64,000 bases of DNA, taken from contig OZ014417.1 in assembly GCA_963965975.1 (NCBI GenBank), positions 7,498,821-7,562,820 on the forward strand, read 5' to 3'. Origin of the DNA: Xestospongia bergquistia (lineage: Eukaryota; Porifera; Demospongiae; Haplosclerida; Petrosiidae). The notes under the pieces are model-generated. The model had not been told where the DNA came from, ran no database searches, and saw only the letters and a list, made by a program, of their open reading frames with translations. Both the position numbers and the translations under genes were made by a program. This document shows positions 47,790 through 60,499 of the stretch, piece by piece. Position 1 is the stretch's first letter; each line of letters begins with the position of its first letter.

Positions 47790-50700
47790 TCAAACAACTG
47801 GTGGAACAACCATTGACATAGGAATGAAACCACAGGTATCAGTCCGTGGACAATATGCCCAGATTCTGTCGACACCTGTCTGAGAAAGAACATCAGCAAT
47901 TAAACTCTCAGCAAATTCAACAGATAATTCGTCTTCAGAAACTGCTTCGTAATCCATAAGTACAATTAGTTTAGTGCCTATTCTCTTTATTTCTTCTTTA
48001 TCTGTTGTTGTTGGGTCTTGATTACTACGAATCATGGCAAGCTGCTTAAATCGATCTTTGGCTTGTAGTCGCATGTTTTTGTGATGTGCGTAATGACGTG
48101 AGTAATGATGGGCGGGGTGTTGTCGTCTTGATGATCCATCTACTGGAGGTTGTCTTGATGAGCGTGTTCTGCTTTGAAATTCAGGACTTGAAAGAGCTGT
48201 AGAAAAAGAGAGAAAGATCAAATATAGTCAACAAAGAGAGATAGATGCTCATAAAAGGAAATATTATTGTAGTTGCAGCTGCAATGTTTGTCAGCAATTT
48301 TATAATCATTTCATTTAATTAATCTCAATTCAAAGAGAATAAATTCTATTTACATAACATGTGTAACAACAATATTGGAACTACAATACTATAGTCAATA
48401 GTTATAAACCGGTAACACTAACCAGTAATAGTTATAAACCAGTAATACAAGTTGTACGAACCCATAGACTCTATTGTTTACAGCATATATACTGCACTAT
48501 GCATTAAGATCACTCAGATAAGATGGAGGAGGGATATTTACCCTCTAGACTAAACATTCCCAGACAAAATACATCTATTTGTGTTCAAAAGAAAACTATT
48601 AACTGATCTTTTGAAGCAAAGACATATCAGTCTACTTTTCTACATTATGTTCAAAGAACTAATAAAGTCTCAACACTTTTAAAGTTTGTGACCAAAGGGA
48701 TACAATAAGAATTTATGTATCTTAATCCATTATATATTACGTGCACTAACAAGATGATGACAGTTCACACATAATCACATACTACAATACACACCTATTC
48801 AACACACAAATAAGATAAAAGGTCAACTAGTGATACTTATTTCTCTACAAGTTCTAATATTATGCATCCAATAGAGTAACATTATTAGATTAGAGAGACA
48901 CCAGTTACCACATTAAAGAAAGATATGTCCCTAATTATAGGTTCTAATTGCACAGTAGACTTAATGTCTATATTCTAGACTTGACATTTAGTTACAAGGA
49001 AAAACGGTGACCACAAACAGGGTCAAAGATTTTACGGTATTTTGTGAGGAAATAAACAGTATTGTTACTGGTAGGAGTAATTGTAAAGAATGCTAATAGT
49101 TCAGAAGATCAAGAGAATAGCACTAGAGTACAAGGACAAGTTTGTTGTGTTTAACATGGTCTTGGACTAAAAACAGTGAGTAAGACAGGACATGTTAACA
49201 TCTGTCTCATCACCTCTGTCAAATAACCAAATTATCAACAATGCTATGAATGGCTATCAGAAACTTGTTAGCACAAGGTAGTTAATTGGTCATGTGCAAA
49301 GCTCAGTATTATAAACACCTCCATATCCTCTCACAATATAGATTGCGTTGACTAATATTGAATAGTAAACTGTTAACTAAAAGTTACAGATGGTATCTTT
49401 CTAGTAAAAGCAAATTCTATGGAGGAGTTAACTAACCAGTTTCTTACAAAATGACAAACTGCAGACAAAATTTGTTATATTCAAATATAATTAACTTAAG
49501 ACAGCTTTTCAACACCAGCTGACATAAGATACTGTGGTGATAAACATGTTATCCATGGCAAGAACAACTAATACAAAAATTGATATAATTATAAAGCAAC
49601 ATTTTAAGTAAGCACTCATTGCTCTCAGAAATATGTTTAATGCCAAGGGACATGTAAGGGATCTAATATGTAAGGGTTTAAAACAATATAAGTCCTAGAT
49701 ACAATTGATTTTTGCTTGAGAAGGCAACCAACCATGCACAACATTTTCTGTCAACACAATTGCAGCTGCAGTAATACACAATATAATCTTATCATAAAAT
49801 ACTTACAAGGATGATTTCCAAGTGTGCAACAGGAACGTGGGATGAAACCCTCTTCTCCGGTGTGAGTGGTAACTACCCATAACCAGTTTGGATCATCAGC
49901 ATTTAGAACTTTAACTCTCTCTCCTTTACTAACAAATACCTCGTCTTCTTCTTTGGCAATAAAATCGTGAATAACAACAAGTTCCTCTATGAAATCTTTT
50001 TGAAAAGAGTCGACTGATGGTTTAGTAGATGATGGGCGATATCGACTTGAGGGTACCATGTGATGAGTACTGCGATAGGTAGGCCCTTCAATAGCAGACA
50101 TATATCCTGTATCAAAAACATCTACTTGTGCTTGTATAGGAGAACCACTTCCAACTCTACGACAACCTCCAGTGTTAATGGTGTAAGACTGAGGAGCATC
50201 TGGTCTATAAGTACGAGTGGTTATTGCACGAGACGAGGGAGGATATGGATAACGAGGACTGATCGAGGCCATATCTGTATCATAGCCTGAAATGTAGGGA
50301 TCGTCAATTTTAGCAATTTCTGGTTCACTCTGGTAGCCATTGTATTTTCTTGATGGACGTACATACGAGTAAGGCAAGTAGCCAGACTGGCCATGTTTTG
50401 TTACTGCAAATACCCAGTCGTGATTGCGATACAGGACTTTGACACGTTGACCTTTGCGGACTGCAAGTTCCTCGTTACAACATGGGGAATAATCTCGAAT
50501 GGCCGTCATCCTCAGATTAGCTGGAAACTCTTTAGTAGCTCGGTGTAATAGTTGAGTTTCAAAAGCACCGTCTCCCTCAGTGACATAGCCAGAATGATAG
50601 TCAGATTGATATCCAGAGCTCTGTGTGTGGCGACTTCCAGTGCTCTGTTCATCACCACGAATATGGTAACTGCTTCCATGGGAGACAACAGCTCGAAAAT

Positions 50701-51029
50701 CATGCTGGTTGCTAATGGCCTGTCGTAAAGGTTGATGTGGGCTGCCAGAAGACATTGAACTGCGTGGACTTGTGCTACTAGGTCTCTGTGGCTGAGCCTC
50801 GACAAAAGAGGGAATAAAAGTATCAGGTAAGACATGTTGCAAGTGTGACTCTGGTGATGTGATTTTCTTGTCGTTTTTCCTGTCAGCTGCAGCGAGAAAG
50901 AAATTTTGTATAGTAAATAAATTGTAACAATTGTATCAACTAGTTAGTTTGATAGTACTACAACTTACGTTTCTTTTTTCTATGCTGGAAAGGAGCTGGG
51001 CACAGAGCTATCTTGAGTATACTAGACAT
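47790..51029 (-). CDS. Three-SH3-domain scaffold protein, Dlish-like
   Basis: Three minus-strand exons, 51029-50969, 50886-49807 and 48196-47790, join in phase and give 515 aa. The N-terminus is MSSILKIALCPAPFQHRKKK. SH3-1 covers residues 145-198 (MTAIRDYSPCCNEELAVRKG, then DWVFAVTKHGQSGYLPYSYV). SH3-2 covers 321-375 (VVIHDFIAKEEDEVFVSKGE, then GFIPRSC). SH3-3 covers 455-512 (LIVLMDYEAVSEDELSVEF, then GFIPMSMV). The linkers are Ser/Tyr/Arg-rich, with repeated SGYQSDYHSGY/ISGYDTD tyrosine motifs, and there is no catalytic domain. The architecture, and the short N-terminus with CP before a basic KKK cluster, resemble the fly adaptor Dlish/Vamana (Fat-Dachs signalling). That is recollection, so no symbol is given. 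An intron of about 1.6 kb separates SH3-2 from SH3-3. Confidence 0.85.
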
Positions 51030-51248
51030 GATGTATCTTGTACAAGAGTTGGCACTAGCAGGGCTCGTTTTTAAGCAATACTATACCGAAGTGTCAGGTT
51101 CTTTTAGCTGGAGATGGTGCTAATTCGCAAGTTCCTTTTGAATATAATGCAGTCAACACTAAGCTATGTTACTGAACTGAAGCTCAAGATGCACAGTGCA
51201 CTTGATTTTTATTCACTCAAAAACTTCGCGGCAAATTGCGAAAGTACA

Positions 51249-51256
51249 TGACGTCA
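51249..51256. promoter_or_regulatory. CRE-like palindrome TGACGTCA upstream of the SH3 gene
   Basis: A perfect 8-bp TGACGTCA site lies about 220 bp upstream of the minus-strand ATG at 51029, in a comparatively GC-richer patch. This is the consensus for CREB/ATF factors. Confidence 0.4.
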
Positions 51257-51959
51257 TCAATCTATTTCTACACATCAAAGGCTTTGCGATTAGGTTGGTG
51301 TTGCTTGGCAACAGTCTTTGAAGTTGCCCGACACTGGCAGCTATACAAATAAGCTATTGTGTATTTAGATGTGTTCCTCTGAAAAAATGACGCATTGCAC
51401 AATTGTATATGTACTGAGGATTGATGGAGTGTTTTATGAGTGGTCTATTTGAAATAATTAGATGAGTCTACTTTCTCAGTATCTAGGTGTGAGATTTTTT
51501 TAATTTAAATGTGATAAGCTGAATAATGGTGATGAACAATCAGTCTGTAATACACCCATTATTAACAGCTAATCTAACATTGATACTAAACTGTTAAAGC
51601 TGGACCAGCAAAACGATCTTACACACAGTCATTATATCACAATATAACTATAAATATATAATTATAAACATATATTATTATTAGATATAATATAATTATA
51701 TAATCAAAATGACTATAAAAAAGTACATTTATTATGTCTGTTAAATTAGTATTAAAATCAACTCCACAAGATGTATTACAATGACCATTTATGTTTCACA
51801 AGTCATGTGATGATTATAGTCCACTAATTTCCAAAAAAGGCAGAATTATTGGCAGTATGATGAAATTCCCATTAATACACTCTGTATTGTACTACTATAG
51901 GAAAGTGGAAACCATGACAACCTGATAAATAAGAACCCATACAAACATGATGATAATGT

Positions 51960-52106
51960 TCACATGTGACTGTCTTTTGTCAGCAGTTTTGGTGCTCCTT
52001 TATCAAAACAGCTGTCTATTGATTCTGCTGAGCTCACAGTTACAGTTCTAGAAAAGTGCCTAAGTTGTCTGTACTTGTTCCAGGCTGACATACACATATT
52101 GATTAG
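51960..52106 (-). CDS. Candidate terminal exon of an unidentified minus-strand gene
   Basis: After a CACACACAG acceptor the frame runs 48 codons to a TGA at 51962-51960. It reads LINMCMSAWNKYRQLRHFSR and ends CFDKGAPKLLTKDSHM, a basic, Ser/Thr-containing tail. Its phase (0) fits the candidate exon at 54498-54578, which would place a membrane helix just before this tail. Product not recognised. Confidence 0.35.
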   Translation of the reverse strand, partial: LINMCMSAWNKYRQLRHFSRTVTVSSAESIDSCFDKGAPKLLTKDSHM

Positions 52107-53624
52107 CTGTGTGTGTGTATGAGAGAGAGAGAGAGAGAGAATGAGAGGTTTGTTACTTCCAGTGACATTCCATTCAAAAGCACAAACATTTATACTTTCA
52201 ATTAGCAAGGAGACAAAACAGAAATAAAAAAGTTGTGAAATCACACTTTATCTTTGATAGCTTTCACAATACACATCAAAGACAACACATTAAATGATTG
52301 TCAATATTTTGTCATTATGATATAAAAAATAAGCATGAGTTGTCTAATTAATGCAAGAGAAACATTTAAAGTCTAACAGTTAACAAATTGCTTTCAACTT
52401 TTAACATGTCATAGCTACTTAGAGAGATCACAGACCAGTATTAATCGTGTTATTGTTAGGTAGTTCCTCTCTATACCTAGAAGCACCTTATTGCTGGTTT
52501 TAATTTCATTAACATATCACAATAGATCATTGTTTATTGTATAGTCAGATTTAGGTTTCATTTTATAGATGGGATTTTCCAACAAATTTTGAAACAATTA
52601 TCACAATAAATTTTTCCCTTCATTTCATTTATATTCATGTTTTCCAAATAGTTTTTGATAAAAGCAGAGAGAAAGATCATCATTTCATTTGAACACCTGT
52701 TACCTATTATTGATCGATACGATAGCTGGCTACAATTTCTACTGTCTTATAAAACATATCATATTTTGAGCAGTAACAATAGTAGTTCTAAACTAAATAA
52801 CAAGTCACTTTATAATTAGTAATCTACATGTTATGACTTAAATACAATGGATGTATTAACCTTTTAAACTGAGCTTTCAAGTTAACTAAAAACAATACAA
52901 CAATATTTCCCAAGAGTCCTTAATGCTAGTAACCATTACCAGATCAAACCATTATAAAACTATAAATGTTTCTAATAGCTTTATATAATAAAAACAACAT
53001 TGTTTATTGAAGATTACCATTACTTTTGGTCCATTATTTATATAGTATATATAAATATTAAATGATACAAGTATTGTCTTCTAAAAGTGAACTTATACTC
53101 TCTTTAATGTACAATAATATCATTGATCAAATTTTTCAGCCCTGACTAGCATAGCAATGAATATGTTAATAGTGACCACAAATCTCTAATTCAAAGAGAA
53201 AGATAATAATATTCATTGTTACCAAACACCCCCATTTTAAAAGTATCTTTTATAAATAGCATAAAAGCAATTATTACAGAGGATAGGACTGCAACAGGCA
53301 TAACACAATCTTCTTTATCTGACAATAGCTTATCTCAACAGCTGCATAACAGTCCAAAGATCAAAGAGAATACTTTGAATGTCCATGCATTAAGTGTTAC
53401 TGACACTCATGAATGTGATTGATCTCTTTCAATTGTATATGTCAGTGAATATACCTATTGTGTGCCATCTTAGTGGTTAAAATTGTAAATAGAGCTACAT
53501 TTGTTCTCCCTATTAATTAATATAGTGAGTTCATTCACAGGATACCATTCAAATCAAACTCAACAATCATAATATCATTAAAAATATAATAATGAATTAG
53601 TATCAATAGATAACTCCCAGAATA

Positions 53625-53865
53625 TGGTGTGCTGTTTGTTTCAAAATGTTTTACAATCGATTGATCATGGGGGGCATTTATTGATCGATTGACTTATAAT
53701 AATTGATCGATCGATCAATATCAATTAATCATGGCGGGCATTCATTGATTGATCAATCGACTTGTAACAATTGATCGATCAATTAATATTGATTCTAAAC
53801 TCCATATACTAATTGAGAAAATTGTCAGGATTTAGGATCAAAATTTTGATACAAACAGCACACCA
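53625..53865. mobile_element. MITE with TGGTGTGCTGTTTGT ends and TA target duplication
   Basis: The left end TGGTGTGCTGTTTGTTTCAA and the right end (reverse complement TGGTGTGCTGTTTGTATCAA) are inverted repeats. TA lies on both sides (53623-53624, 53866-53867). The interior holds nested ATTGATCGATCAAT palindromes duplicated as two halves, each with a CATGGNGGGCATT core. Confidence 0.8.
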
Positions 53866-54497
53866 TACCAGACAAGATGTTATTATCAATGATATACTAT
53901 AAATACAAGTGATGATTGTTAGCAAGTGATAAAAACTAACTCAGAGCTGTGAAATGTTACAGTTAATAGACACAATAGCTTACACCTCTGTAAAATTTTG
54001 TTCTACTACCAGAGGACAATTAATCAGAATATTTCTTATGTATAGAATTCAGAGTATTTTAATCCATTCTATTCATCCACCCATTTATTCATAGCATATA
54101 TGTACCAGCAGGTGCACATAGGAGTCAGGTGTTGTTCAACACACCCTTAAACCATGTGACATTTGTTCAAGAGTCCACATTGTATTATCATTTCAAGTGT
54201 TACAGGCTTAATACTATGTCACTTTACAAGTTAATAAAGGATACAATTAAGTCTGAGTGACTCAATGATATTGCAGGTGGTTAATTTCATTTGAATATGG
54301 TATAGTAGTATAATAAAGTAAATAGACGTAATATTTAAAACAAATTGATTATCAAGACAATGTTTATTGTTTAGTTTTACTTCAGACAACACCAAAAAGA
54401 GCTAACTTGGCAGATAAAACAATAATCAGACAATTATGACCACCTGTTGTTAGCATTAGTGCATTACATAAAATATACACAGAACAAAATTACTTAC

Positions 54498-54578
54498 TAT
54501 CTTCAAAGCTTTGAAGACTACTCCACCTAATGTTGCTATCAAAAGAATGACGGACTTAATGTCTATTGGTTCTATATG
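54498..54578 (-). CDS. Candidate internal exon encoding a membrane helix
   Basis: The segment has a TTTGCAG acceptor and a GTAAGT donor and is 81 nt long. It encodes HIEPIDIKSVILLIATLGGV and then VFKALKI: a polar start, a hydrophobic helix and a basic end, typical of a transmembrane segment. Phase 0 at both ends fits the terminal exon at 51960-52106. Just upstream another open frame (CAFNDVKLEVIQQLISDV) ends at a GTAAGT only 16 nt from this acceptor. Identity unknown. Confidence 0.35.
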
Positions 54579-55849
54579 CTGCAAATGTACTTACTACATC
54601 AGATATCAATTGTTGAATGACTTCTAATTTGACATCATTAAAAGCACAGCTTAAAATACAGTGAAACAACAAAATATTACAGCTGCTAGCTAGATACAGC
54701 TCTACACCTAATGTATACCAAGATCTCTCAGGATATCCTGAAACTACAATAGCCAGGATACTTTGGGATGAGTCTTTAAGCATGTAGCATATTTTCAGTG
54801 CATTTTAGCATTTAGGAAGGTTTAGGGGTGTGGTTTCCATATAGCATAAAATTTTACATTAGCGCTACATGTCATATTGTCTGATAGACTCATTTGGTAT
54901 CTCATAAGATACTATTGTTCAGTTCCATAATTATAACATAGTGTATTATTTAGGTACTCTGTGTCTTGTACAATTACCTCTCTGTTGCTAATCAAAGCAC
55001 TATTCATTGTGCTCTATTAACATGTAATTAGACAAAAATGTCCTCTACCACAGTTATCTATAATATACCTGTAGTAAATTATATCATCATATCTAATTAT
55101 CTACTTAAAGCATTCCTGGAATTGTTTTCAACAGAATGTCAAAGCAGATGGCCAATTGTATTATCATTCAGCTTTAAGTACACATTATTTTGTCGGTGTC
55201 TTTAAGACACATGTTACTACACAAACATGAGGTAAGTGACAGTTCATGATTCCATGTACTCCTCTGCATACAGAGACAATGTATATTGATATAAATAAAA
55301 TTGAGTTAGGGTAAAGTCGATGGCTTCCACAACAAGAGATTTTAAATTAATATAATTATTGCAACAAATTCTCTGTTTATATGAATAAAGTTTAAGTCCA
55401 ACTTTAATAATGGTCCCAATTATCAAGGGAGCGTCTCTTTTTAGAGGTGCATTAGACATGTCTGTCATTAATAGAATACTAAAGTGTCTAATCCTTAACG
55501 AGAAAGGTTTCAAGATGTGGTTAATGATAAGCTAGAGAAGCCATACAAATGACAGTACTGTGCCTCACCGTGACTGGTCTTATACAATAGCTATTATGGT
55601 TGGTAAAGGTACTGGTCTGAGGTTTTCTTATCATGGATAAGGTGTAGTAGAGTATACTACTAATCATTGTCTATGGCTTAAATTAGTTAGGTTTGGGTTT
55701 TGTAGCCACACAAGGTTTTGGTTGTGAATGGCTTCAGAACAATGTCCAATCTGTTGTTTTTGCAGCAAGTAAACAAACCTCAAGGTTATGCATATTTTAT
55801 TAGAATATGACCCATAAGACTTAACTAAAACTATACTGTTTACACACCC

Positions 55850-56110
55850 TCGTACCTGAACCTGATGTAACATATACCATTAACATATCCTTATACCCAA
55901 ACCTGATATAACATATACTATTAACATATCCTCATACCCAAACCTGATATAACATATACTATTAACATATCCTTACACCCAAACCTGATGTAACATATAC
56001 TATTAACATACCCTCATACCCAAACCTGATATAACATATACTATTAACATATCCTCATACCCAAACCTAATGTAACATATACTATTAACATACCCTCATA
56101 CCAAAACTGG
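55850..56110 (+). repeat. 48-bp minisatellite
   Basis: About five copies of a unit with AACATATACTATTAACATAT and CCTCATACCCAAACCTGAT. Confidence 0.9.
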
Positions 56111-56574
56111 ATCGGATAACACATCCTCATACTCATACAATATCATGACTCTTAAACTACAACAAGTAATGAGAGATTATGAAAAAAAATTCAAAAAGAC
56201 ATACACAAGAATAATAGACATGTAACACACACCAAAATAAAGATAATGATAAAAACATATCATGCAGTTTTGGACTTTCAACCCTTTTTAATTTCATAAC
56301 ATAACATACTTCAAAGGTTTGTCCTTTATTTTAACATAAGTTTACAATTTATCTGTCTCTCCTCCTTCCTGAAGTCATATTGCAATCAAAAATTAAACAT
56401 ATTATAGATGATATAGTGATAACAGTAATTGGTAATGTTACCTTTGAAGCTATAACAGTTGATAAACTATACAAATAGAGAATGAAATAATTGTCTTTGT
56501 ACTTTCTATAAGTTATGTGGAGATATTTGTACCTGGATATCATTGTTATTAGCTTAGAACTTAGCTATCCTAGA

Positions 56575-57170
56575 TATTCAAAAATCTAGAGCTTACTAAT
56601 GGTAGCTATCCTAGGTCACTGTGGTAAGTACTGATGTTGACTAGTCTAGAGCTTACTAATGGTAGCTATCCTAGGTCACTGTGGTAAGTACTGATGTTGA
56701 CTAGTCTAGAGCTTACTAATGGTAGGTATCCTAAGTCACTATGGTAAGTACTGATGTTGACTAGTCTAGAGCTTACTAATGGTAGGTATCCTAGGTCACT
56801 GTAGTAAGTACTGATGTTTACTAGTCTAGAGCTTACTAATGGTAGCTATCCTAGGTCACTGTAGTAAGTACTGATGTTTGCTAGTCTAGAGCTTACTAAT
56901 GGTAGCTATCCTAGGTCACTGTGGTAAGTACTGATGTTTACTAGTCTAGAGCTTACTAATGGTAGCTATCCTAAGTCACTGTGGTAAGTACTGATGTTTA
57001 CTAGCCTAGAGCTTACTAATGATAGGTATCCTAGGTCACTATGGTAAGTATTGACTAGTCTAGAGCTTATTAATGGTAGCTATCCTAGGTCACTGTGGTA
57101 AGTACTGATGTTTACTAGTCTAGAGCTTACTAATGGTAGGTATCCTAAGTCACTGTAGTAAGTACTGATG
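56575..57170 (+). repeat. 60-bp minisatellite (dispersed-unit family)
   Basis: About ten copies with an exact 60-bp period of CTAGTCTAGAGCTTACTAAT, GGTAGCTATCCTAGGTCACT, GTGGTAAGTACTGATGTTTA. One copy is shortened near 57045. The same unit occurs in reverse orientation at 43676 and singly in the Derlin introns. Confidence 0.95.
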
Positions 57171-57397
57171 ACTCTATATAAGTCAGGCTGGTAAATTTAT
57201 TAGTCCAGTCTAATTTTCATGGTAACTATCCCAAAAAGCCAATGGCTTATAAGTTGCATTATTAATATGATTACAAGGAATTGTTAAGGATTCATACTAA
57301 CACTATTATAGTATAGTGTTAGTATATTAATGTACATAACTGTTCATAGTACATCCTGCTAATACTGAATGATAAACATTACCCATCACACACATAC

Positions 57398-57439
57398 CTT
57401 TTATTCCAATTTTAGACACAATTTCATTATAAACATGGC
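57398..57439 (-). CDS. Candidate small exon, minus strand
   Basis: 42 nt between an ATTAAG acceptor and a GTATGT donor encode HVYNEIVSKIGIK in one open frame. Its phase (1 in, 1 out) does not connect directly to the other candidate exons found, so it is weak support for a gene in this area. Confidence 0.2.
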
Positions 57440-58453
57440 CTTAATGAAGTAAACAAGAAATTATACTATTCCATTAAAGGACATTATGGTATATCATGTG
57501 CATTATGTGTTTATATGTTTAATTGACATATTAGGATAGATCACCAAATGCTAAGTCAATAAAAGGTCATTCTTTACTACAAGAGTCCACATAATCATTT
57601 CCAGTCAAAGCGGAAAGTGTTTAATAACTATAATACCAAAAAGTTACAAAGTGTGAAATTGGAGTTTGTACTCTGTGTGTGCATAGTACAAGTTACAGCT
57701 GTTTAAACTTGTAATGATGTATGTGATGGTATGCTTTGATTATCAGACTAATACTATAATTATATATTGTGTTCCAGCTGCTAAAAACAGCTTATAAATT
57801 TACACAAAAAACAGACAAGAATCTTTCGATTTCTTGCAAATAAAATAATAACAGTTCAGTAAACAAACTTCAATACCAGAGAAACAAATGACCTCACTAA
57901 GAATAATGGCCAGAATATTAAAAAGAAAATCAAGATATATATTACATATAAACTTGTTGACTATACTAAATTGTATAAGTATAGTTGATTATAATATGAT
58001 AACAAGTTAATGTGACATCTATCCTTTTCTTTTCCTTTTAGTACTGATGAGTTACAAACATAATATTTAACTTTGATGACATAACACTTTTAATACTGTA
58101 TTCTTAACACTTGTATCAACAACATGACAACTGATAATGTCCTGTCTGCATTTGATCTCTCTACATCTTCATATAAACAACCTTTAAAATGAATTTACTT
58201 TAATAGAAAATATTAGACAGACCAATGACACGTCACTTTGTAACAATTAAGTAGTTAACTACACACATCAAAATGTTTAAATTGTACAACTAACAATAGT
58301 ATCTTATATTCCAATACATAAACTATTACTAGTATTCACTATTCTACAAGTACAGTAAGGCAAAATGGCTATCTCTTTCTCTGTTTCCTGAAACTCGAAC
58401 ATATATAAGGATTTAAATGCATTTCTAATCGCTCTTCATACTACACATTGACT

Positions 58454-58510
58454 TCAGTGTTTGGGCCAATCTTCGCAATATTCGTAAATACTAGTTTTTA
58501 AATCTGGTTT
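58454..58510 (-). CDS. Candidate terminal exon, minus strand
   Basis: A frame ending in TGA at 58456-58454 reads KPDLKTSIYEYCEDWPKH, preceded in frame by CLSE. It is rich in Cys, Trp and charged residues, unlike the AT-rich background. The acceptor (TCCGAG) is weak and no upstream exon was joined. The nearby sequence is the least AT-biased part of this region. Not recognised. Confidence 0.25.
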   Translation of the reverse strand, partial: KPDLKTSIYEYCEDWPKH

Positions 58511-59927
58511 CTCGGACAAGCAGTGTACACTTTAAATTAAATTATAATATGTGTGAAACCAGCAATATAAACATACGCAATATTGTTATATCCAATGTTA
58601 GTAGTGGATTAATTTAATTAAAAAGCTTTAAATTTGTAAACGTTTCTTCTTAGTATTCAATGGAAAGAAAGCTGTCTAGCAAAGCTGTAAATAGAGTACT
58701 ATACGAACTTGTGTGGTTAAAATGTTTAAGTATTGGTTAGGGAACTTGGATCAGTTCCAGATATGGTATACCAACATACGATACTTGTACATCTTAAGGT
58801 GTGCCCGGAACATGCCATGTACTAGCACCTGCCACGTATTCCTTGGCAACAATTCCTTTCTAGGCTTTGTAAATTCCAGCTGACATGTTACTAAACTTGG
58901 TGCTAATTGTATTCATAACTACAACACAAAACACTCAGCATTTATCCTATATTGATATTTTAGTGTGTTATTTAATCTCTATATTGACAGTCAGTCCTTC
59001 TTCACAATTATTGACTGGTTGTTTTCTTTATTTAAATAGACTGATACAATTTCAAAAATGCTATTCATTTTTTCAGGTAGTCTAGGTAGTAAAAACTAGC
59101 ATACAATTATGACAATCACAAGAACCTCAAAAGCTATAGCTTACCTTTCATCTACTATTGAAGTAGCCTGTGTTTACCAATTGCATTAGATTGATAAGAA
59201 TCATAAGAAAAATGTCTATAGGAAAGTCTCAGTCCCTTTGATTTTATGTCAACAGCATGAAAGGGAGGAACCACTACATAAACTGATAACTATACCAGCA
59301 GGACCAGTCAGTAGCATATGACAATGAATATCATATTATAGTTTATCTAGTTTTAACATCAAAGCAGTAGAGAAAGCAAGAACATTCTTAGTTCATTTCT
59401 TAAAAACAAGGTAATCGTGTTACAAACTAAAAAAAAGCTGAACTATATATCAACATACAATACTGTCCCCTATCTATATACATGTATTGACTAAAATTGT
59501 ACCATTTAAACATCAACTGATATAAAGGAAACTAATTAACATTTGACCACTTCCTCACCACAAAACATTCATTTTACATGTACTGTACAATGCACCAGAC
59601 AACACATATCTATTGAGAAGAAATTACATGAGTAGTAATGGCAAAGCAAAATTAACCTCATTATATAATATCTATTCACATGATGTATAATATATATAAT
59701 TCATTTCTTTAGACTCTAAAATATAATATATTTTATAAATAGTGTGTGTGACCATGGACTGCATCAAATAATGAAAGGTATACTCAATAGAAAGGTTGAA
59801 TAATACAGTATTATAGTAGTATTATAGTGGAACTAGAAACAGACATTAAATAGAATGGGGGATGTGGCCATAATTTGGAATACCTCACCAAAGAATGTTA
59901 TTGGTTATTAATGCACTTAATGTCAAA

Positions 59928-60426
59928 CAGGCATGGGATCAAATACATTGAAAAGTACTTAAATACAAATACAAATACTCTCAAAATATGAAATACAAAA
60001 TACAAATAGAAATACTTCTAGCAGGAATGTATTTCAAATACAAATACAAATACTTTGAAAAGTATTTAAATACTTTCAAAATACGTCTTTGTACTATCAC
60101 AGAACATCCCCATTATTTGCTTTTATATGTAATCAAGTAATCATTACAAATTATTGATTCCATGTAATAAGCACAAGTTCTTCAAATGTTTTGTCAGTTA
60201 GGCAATATCGATGGGGATGAAAAACATTTCCTGACATGCTGAATAGTCTTTCCATAGAAACAAACAATTTTAACAAGAGTATTTGAAGATTTCATGAAGT
60301 ATTTCAAATACAAATACAAATACTTCCTGTTTAAAAACTTCAAAATACAAATACAAATACAAATACTCAAAAAAAGTATTTAAATACAGATAAATACAAA
60401 CACTCATGTATTTGATCCCAAGCCTG
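59928..60426 (-). mobile_element. Non-autonomous hAT-type element
   Basis: The 499-bp element has inverted ends (CAGGCATGGGATCAAATACA on the left; CAGGCTTGGGATCAAATACA as the reverse complement of the right). It is flanked by a perfect 8-bp target duplication, ATGTCAAA, at 59920-59927 and 60427-60434, as expected for the hAT superfamily. Subterminal AAATAC repeats fill both sides. The centre keeps a short transposase 3'-end remnant, so this is a deletion derivative rather than a featureless MITE. Confidence 0.9.
60151..60261 (-). pseudogene. hAT transposase C-terminal (dimerisation) remnant
   Basis: On the minus strand a frame with VSMERLFSMSGNVFHP followed by LTDKTFEELVLITWNQ and TAA matches the conserved C-terminal hAT dimerisation motif (ERLFS..G......R..L....FEELVL). 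The catalytic part of the transposase is absent; only this end survives inside the element. Confidence 0.8.
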
Positions 60427-60499
60427 ATGTCAAATAACCTCTCCTAATTCAAAGTGTATATTATTCCTTTAACAACGATTAGTTAAGAACCAGTTGAAG

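Noticed and set aside
53216-53422. 68-codon plus-strand frame
   Set aside because: No start context, splice signals or recognisable domain; low-complexity Ser/Thr/Asn composition fits chance.
55244-55513. 89-codon minus-strand frame
   Set aside because: Part (LKRDAPLIIGTIIKVGLKLY) looks mildly protein-like, but no consistent splice partners or homology were found.
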